Shown one piece after another: positions 13,699 through 23,295 of a stretch of 64,000 nucleotides of DNA (positions within the stretch are counted from its first letter, which is position 1; each line of letters begins with the position of its first letter). The notes below the pieces were generated by a model. It worked only from the letters and a program-made list of their open reading frames with translations, was not told where the DNA came from and did no database searches. Position numbers and translations under genes: made by a program. Source of the stretch: Citrobacter portucalensis (lineage in GTDB: Bacteria > Pseudomonadota > Gammaproteobacteria > Enterobacterales > Enterobacteriaceae); contig NZ_MVFY01000004.1 of NCBI RefSeq assembly GCF_002042885.1, positions 248,001 to 312,000 of the forward strand, in the 5' to 3' direction.

Positions 13699-14664
13699 AT
13701 GATTAGCGGTGTGTTGTATGCCCTGTTGGCCGGGCTGATGTGGGGATTAATTTTTGTTGGACCGCTGATCGTACCGGAATACCCGGCGGTATTGCAGTCG
13801 ATGGGGCGTTATCTGGCGCTGGGGCTGATCGCATTGCCGATTGCCTGGCTGGGACGTGCGCGCCTGCGTCAACTTGTGCGGAAAGACTGGATAACTGCGC
13901 TGACGCTAACAATGATGGGGAATCTGATTTATTACGTTTGCCTGGCAAGCGCCATTCAGCGCACCGGCGCGCCGGTTTCAACGATGATTATCGGCACATT
14001 GCCGGTGGTGATCCCGGTCTTCGCTAACCTGCTCTACAGCCAGCGTGACGGCAAATTATCATGGTGGCGCCTGTCGCCTGCGCTGGTATTGATTGGTATA
14101 GGACTGCTGTGCGTGAATATCTCGGAGTTGAATCAGGGGTTACCAGACTTTAGTGGCTGGCGTTATGGTTCCGGCATCGCGCTGGCGCTTGTCTCGGTGG
14201 TGTGTTGGGCATGGTATGCGCTGCGTAATGCCCGCTGGCTGCGCGAGAATCCGGATAAGCACCCGATGATGTGGGCGACGGCCCAGGCTCTGGTAACGTT
14301 GCCCGTTTCTCTGCTCGGTTACATTGCCGCCTGCCTGTGGCTGAACGGGCAAACGCCGGACTTCGCTCTACCCTTCGGTCCGCGTCCGGGCGTGTTTATC
14401 GGTCTGATGATAGCCATTGCGGTATTGTGTTCGTGGGTTGGCGCACTGTGCTGGAACGTCGCCAGCCAAAAATTACCGACGGTGATCCTCGGCCCGCTGA
14501 TTGTCTTCGAAACGCTGGCCGGTTTGTTGTACACCTTTATTCTGCGTCAGGAATTTCCACCTCTGCTGACGGTTAGCGGTATTGCGCTACTGATGGTTGG
14601 GGTGGTGATAGCCGTCAGAGCCAAGCCGCAGAAACCGAGCGTCGTGGTGGTTTCACAATCATAA
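13699..14664 (+). CDS. ytfF: YtfF, EamA/DMT-family inner-membrane transporter
   Basis: 321 residues, the same length as E. coli YtfF, with about ten hydrophobic helices arranged as two EamA repeats. It is a member of the drug/metabolite transporter superfamily; the substrate is unknown. Conserved segments include ALLAGLMWGLIFVGPL at the N terminus and IVFETLAGLLYTF in helix nine. The frame opens earlier, at ATG 13684, but the ATG at 13699 reproduces the E. coli N terminus MISGVLY. It follows the AraC-type regulator gene and ends in a BIME repeat shared with the chemoreceptor gene on the other strand. Confidence 0.93.
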   Translation: MISGVLYALLAGLMWGLIFVGPLIVPEYPAVLQSMGRYLALGLIALPIAWLGRARLRQLVRKDWITALTLTMMGNLIYYVCLASAIQRTGAPVSTMIIGTLPVVIPVFANLLYSQRDGKLSWWRLSPALVLIGIGLLCVNISELNQGLPDFSGWRYGSGIALALVSVVCWAWYALRNARWLRENPDKHPMMWATAQALVTLPVSLLGYIAACLWLNGQTPDFALPFGPRPGVFIGLMIAIAVLCSWVGALCWNVASQKLPTVILGPLIVFETLAGLLYTFILRQEFPPLLTVSGIALLMVGVVIAVRAKPQKPSVVVVSQS

Positions 14665-14754
14665 TGTGCCGGATGGCACTGCTTATCCGGCCTACAAGGA
14701 CTGTACGATCTCATGTAGGCCGGATAAGGCGTTTACGCCGCCATCCGGCGCGAC
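14665..14754. repeat. BIME (two REP units, head to head) between ytfF and the chemoreceptor gene
   Basis: Two inverted REP units, gccggatggcactgcttatccggcctaca-like and tgtaggccggataaggcgtttacgccgccatccgg-like, flank a short centre. The right unit overlaps the last codons and stop of the chemoreceptor gene at 14733-14754. Confidence 0.92.
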
Positions 14755-16304
14755 ACCTTAAACACCGCTACCGTCTGGTTCAACCGCGCGGCCTGCTCTT
14801 CAAGCGCAGCAGCGGCGGAAGCGGATTCTTCTACCAGCGAGGCGTTTTGCTGCGTGACGCGATCCATTTCGGCAACCGCCTGGCCTACCTGATCGATACC
14901 CCGACTTTGTTCATCAGAAGCTGAGGCAATTTCGCCCATGATGTCAGTCACGCGGGTCACAGCGCTAACTATTTCCGCCATCGTTTCGCCCGCTTCATGC
15001 ACCAGCGCCGTACCGGCATTGACCCGATTCCCTGAGTCATCTATCAGCGCTTTGATCTCCTTCGCCGCCTGAGCGCTACGCTGCGCCAGCGTCCGAACCT
15101 CGCCTGCGACCACGGCAAATCCGCGCCCCTGCTCGCCCGCACGCGCCGCTTCCACCGCCGCGTTCAACGCCAGAATATTAGTCTGGAAGGCAATGCCGTC
15201 GATAACATTGGTAATTTGCGCGATTTTGCTGGAACTGGTGGCAATTTCATCCATCGTACGCACCACGCCATCGACCACGGTTCCGCCTTTTTGCGCCGTC
15301 TGTGAAGCATTTTTTGCCAGACTGGTCGCCTGACGCGCGTTATCCGCATTCTGCTTCACGGTTGCGGTGAGTTGTTCCATACTGGCTGCGGTCTCTTCCA
15401 GAGAGGCGGCCTGCTGTTCGGTACGTGAAGAGAGATCGTTACTGCCGGCGGCAATTTCACCCGCGCCGGTATAGATGGTATCGGCCCCGTCACGCACCAC
15501 GCTGACCGTGTTCGCCAGCGCCTGCTGCATGTCACGGACGTTGCTTGCCAGCAGCGCCATTTCATTACTGCCATCGGCGTTGATACGATGCGTCAAATCA
15601 CCGGCGGCAATGTAGCGAATATGTCCCATCACCTCGTTGAGCGGCTTGAGCAATACACGCTGCATAGCGACCCAGCTAATTACGATAACAGCCACAACGA
15701 CTGCTATCACGATGGCCAGCGTCCACAATATACGCAGATAGTCGTTTTCATTTTCCTGCACTCCAGCAGCGGCCAGCGCCGTTTGCGCGCTACGCCATTG
15801 CCGATAAACGTCCTGCATGGCCGTTTGCTTTTGCTCGGCATTCTGCTTGAACATCTCTTCCAGCTTTCCTTCAGCCAGCAGCGCGTTCATTTTTGCCAGC
15901 GTCGCAGAATAGATGCCGTACTGCTCTTCCAGTCGATCGGCCAGATGCTCATCCAGCCCCGGCGTTTCCGGCAGAGCGTAGTATTTATCGTAATGCTCTT
16001 TCGATTCGGCCAACAGGCGATTTGCCGTGTTCACCAGCTCCTGCAACTGACCGCCGTTAATCTCGCTGGCCATCGTTCCCTGTAAACGCAGCATGCCCCG
16101 GTTGAGCGTGACGCGAGCCTGGTTCAGGCTAATCCACGCATCGGTAAACTCGGCCACGTTCTGGCTGGAAAGTTGAGACACGTTAAAGTTCTGCTTATCG
16201 TTATTGAGTGCGCCAATAAAGACGCCCGCGGAGATGAGCTGCATTGCGCCCAGCGCGAGTAACACGGTGATAAGTAAGGTTATCACTTTGATTCGTTTGA
16301 ACAT
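14733..16304 (-). CDS. Methyl-accepting chemotaxis protein, Tsr/Tar-like
   Basis: 523-residue transmembrane chemoreceptor. TM1 is about residues 8-30, a periplasmic four-helix ligand domain spans about 31-191, TM2 about 192-213, HAMP about 214-266, then a methylated coiled coil with the conserved tip [34 protein letters not shown]. Arginines 64, 69 and 73 sit at the same numbers as the ligand-anchoring arginines of Tsr and Tar, suggesting an amino-acid or dicarboxylate ligand. The Tsr Thr156 position appears to be Ala (my alignment, tentative). No C-terminal NWETF-type CheR/CheB tether is present: the protein ends VSRRMAA inside a REP element. A sigma-28-like promoter lies upstream. E. coli K-12 has no gene here. 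Confidence 0.93.
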   Translation of the reverse strand: MFKRIKVITLLITVLLALGAMQLISAGVFIGALNNDKQNFNVSQLSSQNVAEFTDAWISLNQARVTLNRGMLRLQGTMASEINGGQLQELVNTANRLLAESKEHYDKYYALPETPGLDEHLADRLEEQYGIYSATLAKMNALLAEGKLEEMFKQNAEQKQTAMQDVYRQWRSAQTALAAAGVQENENDYLRILWTLAIVIAVVVAVIVISWVAMQRVLLKPLNEVMGHIRYIAAGDLTHRINADGSNEMALLASNVRDMQQALANTVSVVRDGADTIYTGAGEIAAGSNDLSSRTEQQAASLEETAASMEQLTATVKQNADNARQATSLAKNASQTAQKGGTVVDGVVRTMDEIATSSSKIAQITNVIDGIAFQTNILALNAAVEAARAGEQGRGFAVVAGEVRTLAQRSAQAAKEIKALIDDSGNRVNAGTALVHEAGETMAEIVSAVTRVTDIMGEIASASDEQSRGIDQVGQAVAEMDRVTQQNASLVEESASAAAALEEQAARLNQTVAVFKVSRRMAA

Positions 16305-16343
16305 CTGTAGCCTTTTATTATGCAGGTATTGTCTGAGGTCTAA

Positions 16344-16370
16344 CTATCGGCAGCGGCGTGCGCTTATTTA
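16344..16370 (-). promoter_or_regulatory. Candidate sigma-28 (FliA) promoter of the chemoreceptor gene
   Basis: On the minus strand TAAATAAG, 11 bases, then GCCGATAG: close to the FliA consensus TAAAGTTT-N11-GCCGATAA, with seven of eight bases in the -10 element. It lies 40-66 bases before the start codon. Flagellar class 3 control is expected for a chemoreceptor gene. Confidence 0.72.
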
Positions 16371-16499
16371 ATCCTGTCGTGCGGCTTTTTTCGCCGTACT
16401 TCTCCTTTCCAATAAGATTCAGCATCTTAACGAGATAAGAAATTTTCGTGACGCCCATCACAAAACACCCCACCCCGAAAGGGTTATATCCTTCGCCAT

Positions 16500-16522
16500 A
16501 AGTTGCATTTAAAATGCACCTT
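16500..16522. promoter_or_regulatory. NsrR operator in front of ytfE
   Basis: The 23 bases from 16500 form a near-perfect inverted repeat, AAG-n-TGCATTT then AAATGCA-n-CTT, matching the known NsrR consensus of the E. coli ytfE and hmp promoters. It lies 27 bases before the ytfE start. NsrR itself is encoded in this window at 38286-38711. Confidence 0.9.
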
Positions 16523-16548
16523 ATATTATTGAGAATGAGGTAACGGCA

Positions 16549-17211
16549 ATGTCTTATCGCGATCAACCTTTAGGTGAACTGGCGCTCTCTATTCCTCGCG
16601 CTTCGGCCCTGTTTCGTAAATACGATATGGATTACTGCTGCGGCGGTAAGCAAACGCTGGCACGCGCTGCCGCGCGTAAAGAGCTGGATTTAGACGTTAT
16701 TGAGGCGCAGCTCGCGCAGCTGGCTGAACAGCCGCTGGAGAAAGACTGGCGTACCGTGGCTCTGGCTGAAATCATCGACCATATCATCGTGCGTTATCAC
16801 GACAGACACCGCGAACAGCTGCCGGAGCTGATCCTGCAGGCCACTAAAGTTGAACGCGTTCACGCAGACAAACCGAACGTACCGCGCGGTCTGGCGAAAA
16901 ACCTGACCATGCTGCATGAAGAGCTGTCCAGCCACATGATGAAAGAAGAACAGATCCTGTTCCCGATGATCAAACAGGGCATGGGTAGCCAGGCGATGGG
17001 GCCAATCAGCGTGATGGAAAGCGAGCATGACGATGCGGGTGAACTGGTGGAAGTGATCAAACACATCACCCATAACGTAACGCCGCCACCAGAGGCCTGC
17101 ACTACCTGGAAAGCCATGTATAACGGCATTAACGAGATGATTGACGACCTGATGGAACACATCAGCCTGGAAAACAATGTGTTGTTCCCGCGTGCCCTCG
17201 CAGGTGAATAA
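16549..17211 (+). CDS. ytfE: YtfE (RIC), di-iron protein for repair of iron-sulfur clusters
   Basis: Cytoplasmic hemerythrin-like di-iron protein involved in recovery of iron-sulfur clusters damaged by nitric oxide or peroxide. 220 residues, the E. coli length. The N-terminal ScdA-type domain carries the paired cysteines C30-C31 in DYCCGGK. The C-terminal hemerythrin domain supplies histidine and glutamate ligands in [34 protein letters not shown] and [10 protein letters not shown]. It starts at ATG 16549 after gagg. A consensus NsrR operator overlaps its promoter region, so nitric-oxide induction is expected. A long BIME follows the stop. Confidence 0.97.
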   Translation: MSYRDQPLGELALSIPRASALFRKYDMDYCCGGKQTLARAAARKELDLDVIEAQLAQLAEQPLEKDWRTVALAEIIDHIIVRYHDRHREQLPELILQATKVERVHADKPNVPRGLAKNLTMLHEELSSHMMKEEQILFPMIKQGMGSQAMGPISVMESEHDDAGELVEVIKHITHNVTPPPEACTTWKAMYNGINEMIDDLMEHISLENNVLFPRALAGE

Positions 17212-17215
17212 AAAA

Positions 17216-17338
<123 letters not shown>

Positions 17339-17358
17339 AACATCTCACGTCTTAGCGA

Positions 17359-18768
17359 TTAACGCACGCCTGCCATACGTTTCTTACCGATAAACAACCA
17401 GCCCAGACCCAGCGCGATGAACCACAACGGCGTTACGATCAGCGCCTGACGGGTATCATCTTCCAGCGTCAGCAGTACCAGTACGAAGACGAAAAACGCC
17501 ATACATACCCAGCACATCAGCTTGCCTAACGGCATCTTGTAGATTGATTTTTCATGCAGGTGAGGACGCTGCTTGCGGTACACCAGGTACGAGCAAAGAA
17601 TGATGGTCCAGACGAACATGAACAGAATCGCCGATACAGTGGTGATCATGGTGAAGGCGCCAATCACGCTCGGGTTCACGTACAGCATCACCACGCCGCC
17701 CAGCAGACAGATACAGGAGAAGGTTAAACCCTTCGCCGGAACTGCGCGTTTAGACAGCTTGGCAAACGCTTTAGGCGCAACGCCTTCCTGCGCCAGACCG
17801 AACAGCATACGGCTGGTAGAGAACACGCCGCTGTTTGCAGAAGAGGCAGCTGAAGTCAGCACCACAAAGTTGATCAGGCTCGCCGCAGCAGGCAGACCAA
17901 CCAACACAAACAGTTCAACGAATGGGCTCTTGGTTGGCACTACCGAGCTCCACGGCGTAACGGACATAATCACGATCAGCGCGAACACGTAGAACATGAT
18001 GATACGGATTGGAATCGAGTTAATGGCGCGCGGCAGAGATTTCTCCGGATCCTTGGTTTCCGCTGCGGTCGTACCCACCAGCTCAATACCCACAAACGCA
18101 AACACGGCTATCTGGAAGCCGGCAAAGAAGCCACTCAGACCTTTCGGGAACCAGCCACCGTCATTCCACAAGTGCGTGAACGATGCCTGAACGCCGGTTG
18201 GCGACTGGAAGTGCGTCAGCACCATCACCAGACCGACGACAATCAGGCCGATGATGGCAACGATTTTGATCATCGCAAACCAGAACTCCATCTCACCGAA
18301 CATTTTTACGGTGGCGAGGTTGAGGCTCAGCAGCAGCACAATCACCGCCAGCGAGGCGACCCAGTCTGACAATTCGGGGAACCAGAATTGCGCATACGCG
18401 GTAATCGCGACCACGTCTGCCATCCCGGTAACAACCCAGCAGAACCAGTAGGTCCAGCCGGTAAAATACCCGGCCCATGGCCCGAGCAGGTCAGAGGCAA
18501 AATCACTAAACGATTTGTACTCCAGATTCGAGAGCAGCAATTCACCCATTGCGCGCATCACGAAAAACAGCATAAAACCGATGATCATATACACAAAGAT
18601 GATCGACGGGCCGGCGAGACTGATGGTTTTACCGGAGCCCATAAACAGGCCAGTACCGATAGCGCCACCAATAGCAATAAGTTGAATATGACGGTTTGTG
18701 AGATTGCGCCGTAGCGACTGTTCAGACGACGCCTCTTCAGCGGTGTCGACTTTTACCTGATCTACCAT
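17359..18768 (-). CDS. cycA: CycA, D-serine/D-alanine/glycine proton symporter
   Basis: Inner-membrane amino-acid permease of the APC superfamily, 469 residues (470 in E. coli), with twelve hydrophobic helices. It takes up D-serine, D-alanine, glycine and D-cycloserine. Signatures are the first-helix IAIGGAIGTGLFMGSG motif, the IAVFAFVGIELVGTTAAET segment of helix six, and the SANSGVFSTSRMLFGLA region. It starts at ATG 18768. The leader upstream has an ACAACACA-type stretch that suits the sRNA GcvB, a known repressor of E. coli cycA. Confidence 0.97.
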   Translation of the reverse strand: MVDQVKVDTAEEASSEQSLRRNLTNRHIQLIAIGGAIGTGLFMGSGKTISLAGPSIIFVYMIIGFMLFFVMRAMGELLLSNLEYKSFSDFASDLLGPWAGYFTGWTYWFCWVVTGMADVVAITAYAQFWFPELSDWVASLAVIVLLLSLNLATVKMFGEMEFWFAMIKIVAIIGLIVVGLVMVLTHFQSPTGVQASFTHLWNDGGWFPKGLSGFFAGFQIAVFAFVGIELVGTTAAETKDPEKSLPRAINSIPIRIIMFYVFALIVIMSVTPWSSVVPTKSPFVELFVLVGLPAAASLINFVVLTSAASSANSGVFSTSRMLFGLAQEGVAPKAFAKLSKRAVPAKGLTFSCICLLGGVVMLYVNPSVIGAFTMITTVSAILFMFVWTIILCSYLVYRKQRPHLHEKSIYKMPLGKLMCWVCMAFFVFVLVLLTLEDDTRQALIVTPLWFIALGLGWLFIGKKRMAGVR

Positions 18769-19076
18769 GTTTTTTCTTCCTGTACCTGTCTGTGTTGTTC
18801 AGGCTCTACGGCCTTTAGTGTGTCTATGATACGACGATCCTGTTATCAGGACTCATCGATATTAGGTAAGAATTGGCGGGATGAATACTAAGATTTAGAT
18901 ATAATGTTAATTTAATGTTTAAAGTGAGTGTCATATCACTCTGATAGCGCGAATCAGCTCACAAAAATACACGCTGATGGGGCATTTGCAAGATAAAATA
19001 TCGACAACGACGTAACTATAGCTTTTCACGCTATTTTTTTGCTCCCCCCGGCCTCGGGGGGAACAGAAGTCACTGC
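18769..19076. other. cycA 5' region and fklB downstream region, no gene seen
   Basis: 308 bases. The left part holds the cycA leader and promoter on the minus strand; the centre (about 18870-18930) is AT-rich. At 19043-19062 a hairpin with six C and six G around a six-base loop lies just behind the fklB stop. It has no T tract on the fklB side (the T run is on its plus-strand left), so it may only protect the mRNA end. No small ORF or REP unit is evident. Confidence 0.55.
18788..18804 (-). promoter_or_regulatory. Possible GcvB sRNA pairing site in the cycA leader
   Basis: The cycA leader reads CTGAACAACACAGACAGG on the minus strand, about 20-37 bases before the start codon. A CA-rich stretch of this kind is the usual partner of the GU-rich R1 region of GcvB, which represses cycA in E. 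coli. The pairing is inferred, not computed. Confidence 0.45.
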
Positions 19077-19697
19077 TTACAGGATCTCAAGCAGCTCAAC
19101 TTCGAACACCAGCGTGCTGAACGGAGGAATGGACGCGCCAGCGCCACGCTCGCCGTAAGCCAGTTCCTGAGGAATAGTCAGTTCCCATTTGGAACCTACC
19201 GGCATCAGGGTCAGCGCTTCAATCCAGCCTGGGATTACGCCGTTAACCGGGAATTCAGCCGGTTCGCCACGTGCGACAGAGCTGTCAAACACGGTACCGT
19301 CGATCAGCTTACCGGTGTAGTGCACGCGAACGCGGTCAGTACGTGCCGGAATAGCACCTTCACCCTGGGTCAGAACACGGAACTGCAAACCGGATTCAGT
19401 GCTGTTCACACCGTCTTTCTCACGGTTTTCTTCCAGATATTTGACGCCATCAGCCGCCATAGCCTGGAAACGCTCGCGACGAACTGCATCAGCACGTTCG
19501 TGGATTTCACGCAGTGCGCGATGCACAACATCAACCGGCACTGCCGGGTGCTTACCTTCCAGCGCGTCAGCGATACCCGCTACCAGCGCTTCAGGCAACA
19601 GTCCTTCCAGTCCGGATTCGCTCAGCTGTTGTCCTACCTGCAAACCAATGCCGTAGCTTGCTTGCGCTTCGATAGTGTCAAAAGTCGGGTTAGCCAT
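19077..19697 (-). CDS. fklB: FklB, FKBP22-type peptidyl-prolyl isomerase
   Basis: 206-residue dimeric peptidyl-prolyl cis-trans isomerase. The N-terminal FKBP-N dimerisation domain (about 1-90) is followed by an FKBP catalytic domain (about 110-206) with [29 protein letters not shown] and [15 protein letters not shown]. It lacks a signal peptide, which fits a cytoplasmic enzyme. Two adjacent ATGs at 19700 and 19697 follow AAGGAAAT; the second has the better spacing and gives the E. coli length of 206. An upstream in-frame extension to 19745 is unlikely. It is divergent from ytfB. Confidence 0.96.
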   Translation of the reverse strand: MANPTFDTIEAQASYGIGLQVGQQLSESGLEGLLPEALVAGIADALEGKHPAVPVDVVHRALREIHERADAVRRERFQAMAADGVKYLEENREKDGVNSTESGLQFRVLTQGEGAIPARTDRVRVHYTGKLIDGTVFDSSVARGEPAEFPVNGVIPGWIEALTLMPVGSKWELTIPQELAYGERGAGASIPPFSTLVFEVELLEIL

Positions 19698-19916
19698 CAT
19701 ATTTCCTTTCATCGGATGTAAAGTAGCGGGCAGCATATCAGCCATGCCGCATCCGGTAAAACTTTGTCTCGGGAACAGATGACAAATCGCGAGGAAACAT
19801 AAACAATAGGAATATCCCGCGTTGACGTCACGAAAGCGGGTAATATGACGAACATCATAGCGTTAGCCATCTATACTCTATGATCGAGGAACGAGACGCG
19901 GAGCAGGAGGAAAGCC

Positions 19917-20567
19917 ATGCCCGGGCGCTTTGAATTAAAACCAACCCTGGCGAAAATCTGGCATGCACCGGACAATTTTCGCATTATGGACCCGCTACCG
20001 CCTATGCACCGCCGCGGCATTATTATTGCTGCTATTGTGTTGGTGATAGGTTTCCTGCTCCCTTCCAGTGACACCAGCGATACCCCTATGGTGACGCGTA
20101 CTGCCCAGCTGGATTTACAGTCACAGTCGCAGCCACCGACCGAGGCTCAGCTGCAGGCACAGCTTGTCCCGCCGCAAAATGATCCCGGCCAGGTCGCTCC
20201 GGTTGCGCCAGAGCCAATCCAGGAAGGAGAACCTGATGCCCAGCCTCAGGTCCAGCAATCTCAGTCGCAGACACAACCTTTCCAACAGGATAGCGGAATT
20301 GACCAGCAGTGGCGCTCCTACCGCGTAGACTCAGGTAAAACGCTGGCGCAGGTATTCCGTGACCATAACCTCCCGCCAACCGATGTGTATGCGATGGCAC
20401 AGGTTGAAGGCGCCGGAAAACCACTGAGCAATCTGAAAGACGGTCAGATGATACAGATCAGGCAGAATGCCAATGGCGTGGTGACGGGATTAACCATTGA
20501 TACCGGGAATGGTCAGCAGGTACTGTTTACCCGCCAGCCTAACGGCAGTTTTATCCGCGCCCGTTAA
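19917..20567 (+). CDS. ytfB: YtfB, OapA-family cell-envelope protein linked to cell division
   Basis: 216 residues (212 in E. coli). A cytoplasmic N terminus is followed by one membrane helix (about 34-52, IIIAAIVLVIGFLLP), a proline- and glutamine-rich periplasmic linker (about 65-125, with many SQSQ/QPQ repeats), and a C-terminal opacity-associated protein A domain with a LysM-like fold (about 130-216, YRVDSGKTLAQVFRDHNLP). The E. coli protein filaments cells when overproduced and is reported to bind glycans at the septum; transferred by similarity. The ATG 19917 has gcaggaggaaagcc upstream. A REP element follows. Confidence 0.93.
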   Translation: MPGRFELKPTLAKIWHAPDNFRIMDPLPPMHRRGIIIAAIVLVIGFLLPSSDTSDTPMVTRTAQLDLQSQSQPPTEAQLQAQLVPPQNDPGQVAPVAPEPIQEGEPDAQPQVQQSQSQTQPFQQDSGIDQQWRSYRVDSGKTLAQVFRDHNLPPTDVYAMAQVEGAGKPLSNLKDGQMIQIRQNANGVVTGLTIDTGNGQQVLFTRQPNGSFIRAR

Positions 20568-20589
20568 GCGCTGTGACCCCGCGATTCCA

Positions 20590-20619
20590 GGCCTGATAAG
20601 CGATAGCGCCATCAGGCAT
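20590..20619. repeat. REP-like element between ytfB and the DMT transporter gene
   Basis: A short REP-type inverted repeat, ggcctgataagcg then cgccatcaggc. Immediately to its right, 20621-20646 is another perfect hairpin (aaggtgaaacg/cgtttcacctt) that includes the last codons of the neighbouring gene. Confidence 0.8.
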
Positions 20620-20631
20620 CAAGGTGAAACG

Positions 20632-21555
20632 TCAGCGTTTCACCTTGTTCACCCACCAGATCCCCGAACAGACCAGCACCAGCGCCACCGCATATTTCCA
20701 TTCGAGAATGTTTTCACCGAGGAATATTGCCGACAGCACTGCTCCCGAAACTGGGATCAGGAAGTTAAACGGCGCAATCATCCCCACGCGATTATGTTTG
20801 AGCAGAATACTCCACAAGGCGAAAGCGACCGAAGAGAGTAACGTCAGGTAGCCGAGAATCGCCACCGAAGACGCACCGTGTACGGTTAGCGTGCCGCCAA
20901 AAGCGTAGCCGCCGATAACCAACGCCAGACCGCCACCGCCCAACTGGTACCCTGTCATTACTGTCGGGTCCACCGTCTGAGAAATACGTTTTCCATATAG
21001 CGTGGCAGCAGAGAGAATAAAGGCCGCCATCACTACTGAGCCGTCTCCTAACAGGCTGAAGCTAAAATCCAGTCCGCTGCTAAAGTTCACTACCATCACC
21101 CCAGCAAAGCCGAGAATACAGCCCAGCGCTTTGTTGTAGCTCAGTTTGTCATTATGGTAGATAAAATGGGCCAGCAGCACGCTGAAGAAGGTCCCGGTCG
21201 CATTCATGATGGACCCTTTCACTCCCGTCGTGAACGCCAGGCCAATGTAAAAGAAGATGTATTGCAGCGAGGTTTGCGTTAGCCCCAACAGCGTGAGTTG
21301 GCCGTACTGACGCGGGCTTAACCGGCCAATCGGTTTACGCTGCGCTACCGCCAGCAGTAGCAGCAATAATCCCGCAAACAGAAAGCGATATCCGGCAAAG
21401 ACAATCTTTGAGGGAATGTCATCCGTGGCAATCTGGAAGATCTCATATCCGCTTTTGATCGCCGGATAGGCGCTCCCCCACAACAGACAGCAGAACGCTG
21501 CGCTCAGGTAGACAACATTTTTACGCGCAAACAGAGGTTGGTGCGTTGGTTCCAT
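20632..21555 (-). CDS. EamA/DMT-family transporter of unknown substrate
   Basis: 307-residue inner-membrane protein with about ten helices in two EamA repeats (CCLLWGSAYPAIKSG near the start; FNFLIPVSGAVLSAIFLGENI near the end). It belongs to the drug/metabolite transporter superfamily and is most likely an exporter. The frame is open upstream to 21660, but the extra 35 residues lack the family pattern and cross a low-complexity region, so I take ATG 21555. E. coli K-12 has no gene between ytfB and rplI, so this is an accessory gene. Its stop lies in a perfect 11-bp hairpin that may mark the transcript end. Confidence 0.85.
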   Translation of the reverse strand: MEPTHQPLFARKNVVYLSAAFCCLLWGSAYPAIKSGYEIFQIATDDIPSKIVFAGYRFLFAGLLLLLLAVAQRKPIGRLSPRQYGQLTLLGLTQTSLQYIFFYIGLAFTTGVKGSIMNATGTFFSVLLAHFIYHNDKLSYNKALGCILGFAGVMVVNFSSGLDFSFSLLGDGSVVMAAFILSAATLYGKRISQTVDPTVMTGYQLGGGGLALVIGGYAFGGTLTVHGASSVAILGYLTLLSSVAFALWSILLKHNRVGMIAPFNFLIPVSGAVLSAIFLGENILEWKYAVALVLVCSGIWWVNKVKR

Positions 21556-21646
21556 TCCATCACCACTTTGAAATAATGTTTTATTTTTGTGATTATCCCG
21601 AAAAGGATAAAGAATAGCCAGAGAGAAAAGCGGGGGAACAGAAAAG

Positions 21647-21672
21647 CAAAACGCCGGCACAGGGCCGGCGCT
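21647..21672 (-). terminator. Terminator of the rpsF-priB-rpsR-rplI operon
   Basis: A seven-base-pair GC stem (cgccggc/gccggcg) lies 26 bases after the rplI stop. On the minus strand it is followed by GTTTTGC. A ctttta tail on the other side could also serve leftward-facing convergent transcription. Confidence 0.8.
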
Positions 21673-21697
21673 TTTACGCGGTCATCAGAATAAAAAC

Positions 21698-22159
<462 letters not shown>

Positions 22160-22188
22160 TCAAAGTCGTATTAATGGACCGTGACCGA

Positions 22189-22735
<547 letters not shown>

Positions 22736-22741
22736 CAGAAA

Positions 22742-23155
<414 letters not shown>

Positions 23156-23176
23156 TTATTCAGCCTCCTGTCTGGG

Positions 23177-23222
23177 TCAGCCGAGGCCCATGGAGGCAAG
23201 GAACGTGTTAAAGGTCGGCTGA
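23177..23222 (-). promoter_or_regulatory. S6:S18-binding RNA motif in the rpsF leader
   Basis: The leader contains a perfect eight-base stem (TCAGCCGA/TCGGCTGA) with CCG-containing strands enclosing a 30-base segment, 40-85 bases before rpsF. This agrees with the conserved S6:S18 leader structure that mediates autogenous repression by the bS6-bS18 complex. Assigned by motif recognition, without folding calculations. Confidence 0.65.
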
Positions 23223-23235
23223 AAAATGACGCGTC

Positions 23236-23264
23236 ATAATACTGGGGTCAGCAGGTAAACTCAA
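23236..23264 (-). promoter_or_regulatory. Sigma-70 promoter of the rpsF operon
   Basis: TTGAGT, 17 bases, TATTAT on the minus strand, followed by a GACGCG discriminator. The predicted start lies just before the S6:S18 leader hairpin. A GC-rich discriminator fits stringent control of a ribosomal protein operon. Confidence 0.7.
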
Positions 23265-23295
23265 GGTGCTTGTACGATTATTTATCATGTTGCCA

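Noticed and set aside
19020-19062. C6/G6 hairpin behind fklB as an intrinsic terminator
   Set aside because: The T run lies on the wrong side for fklB (minus strand), so it does not have terminator structure for that gene.
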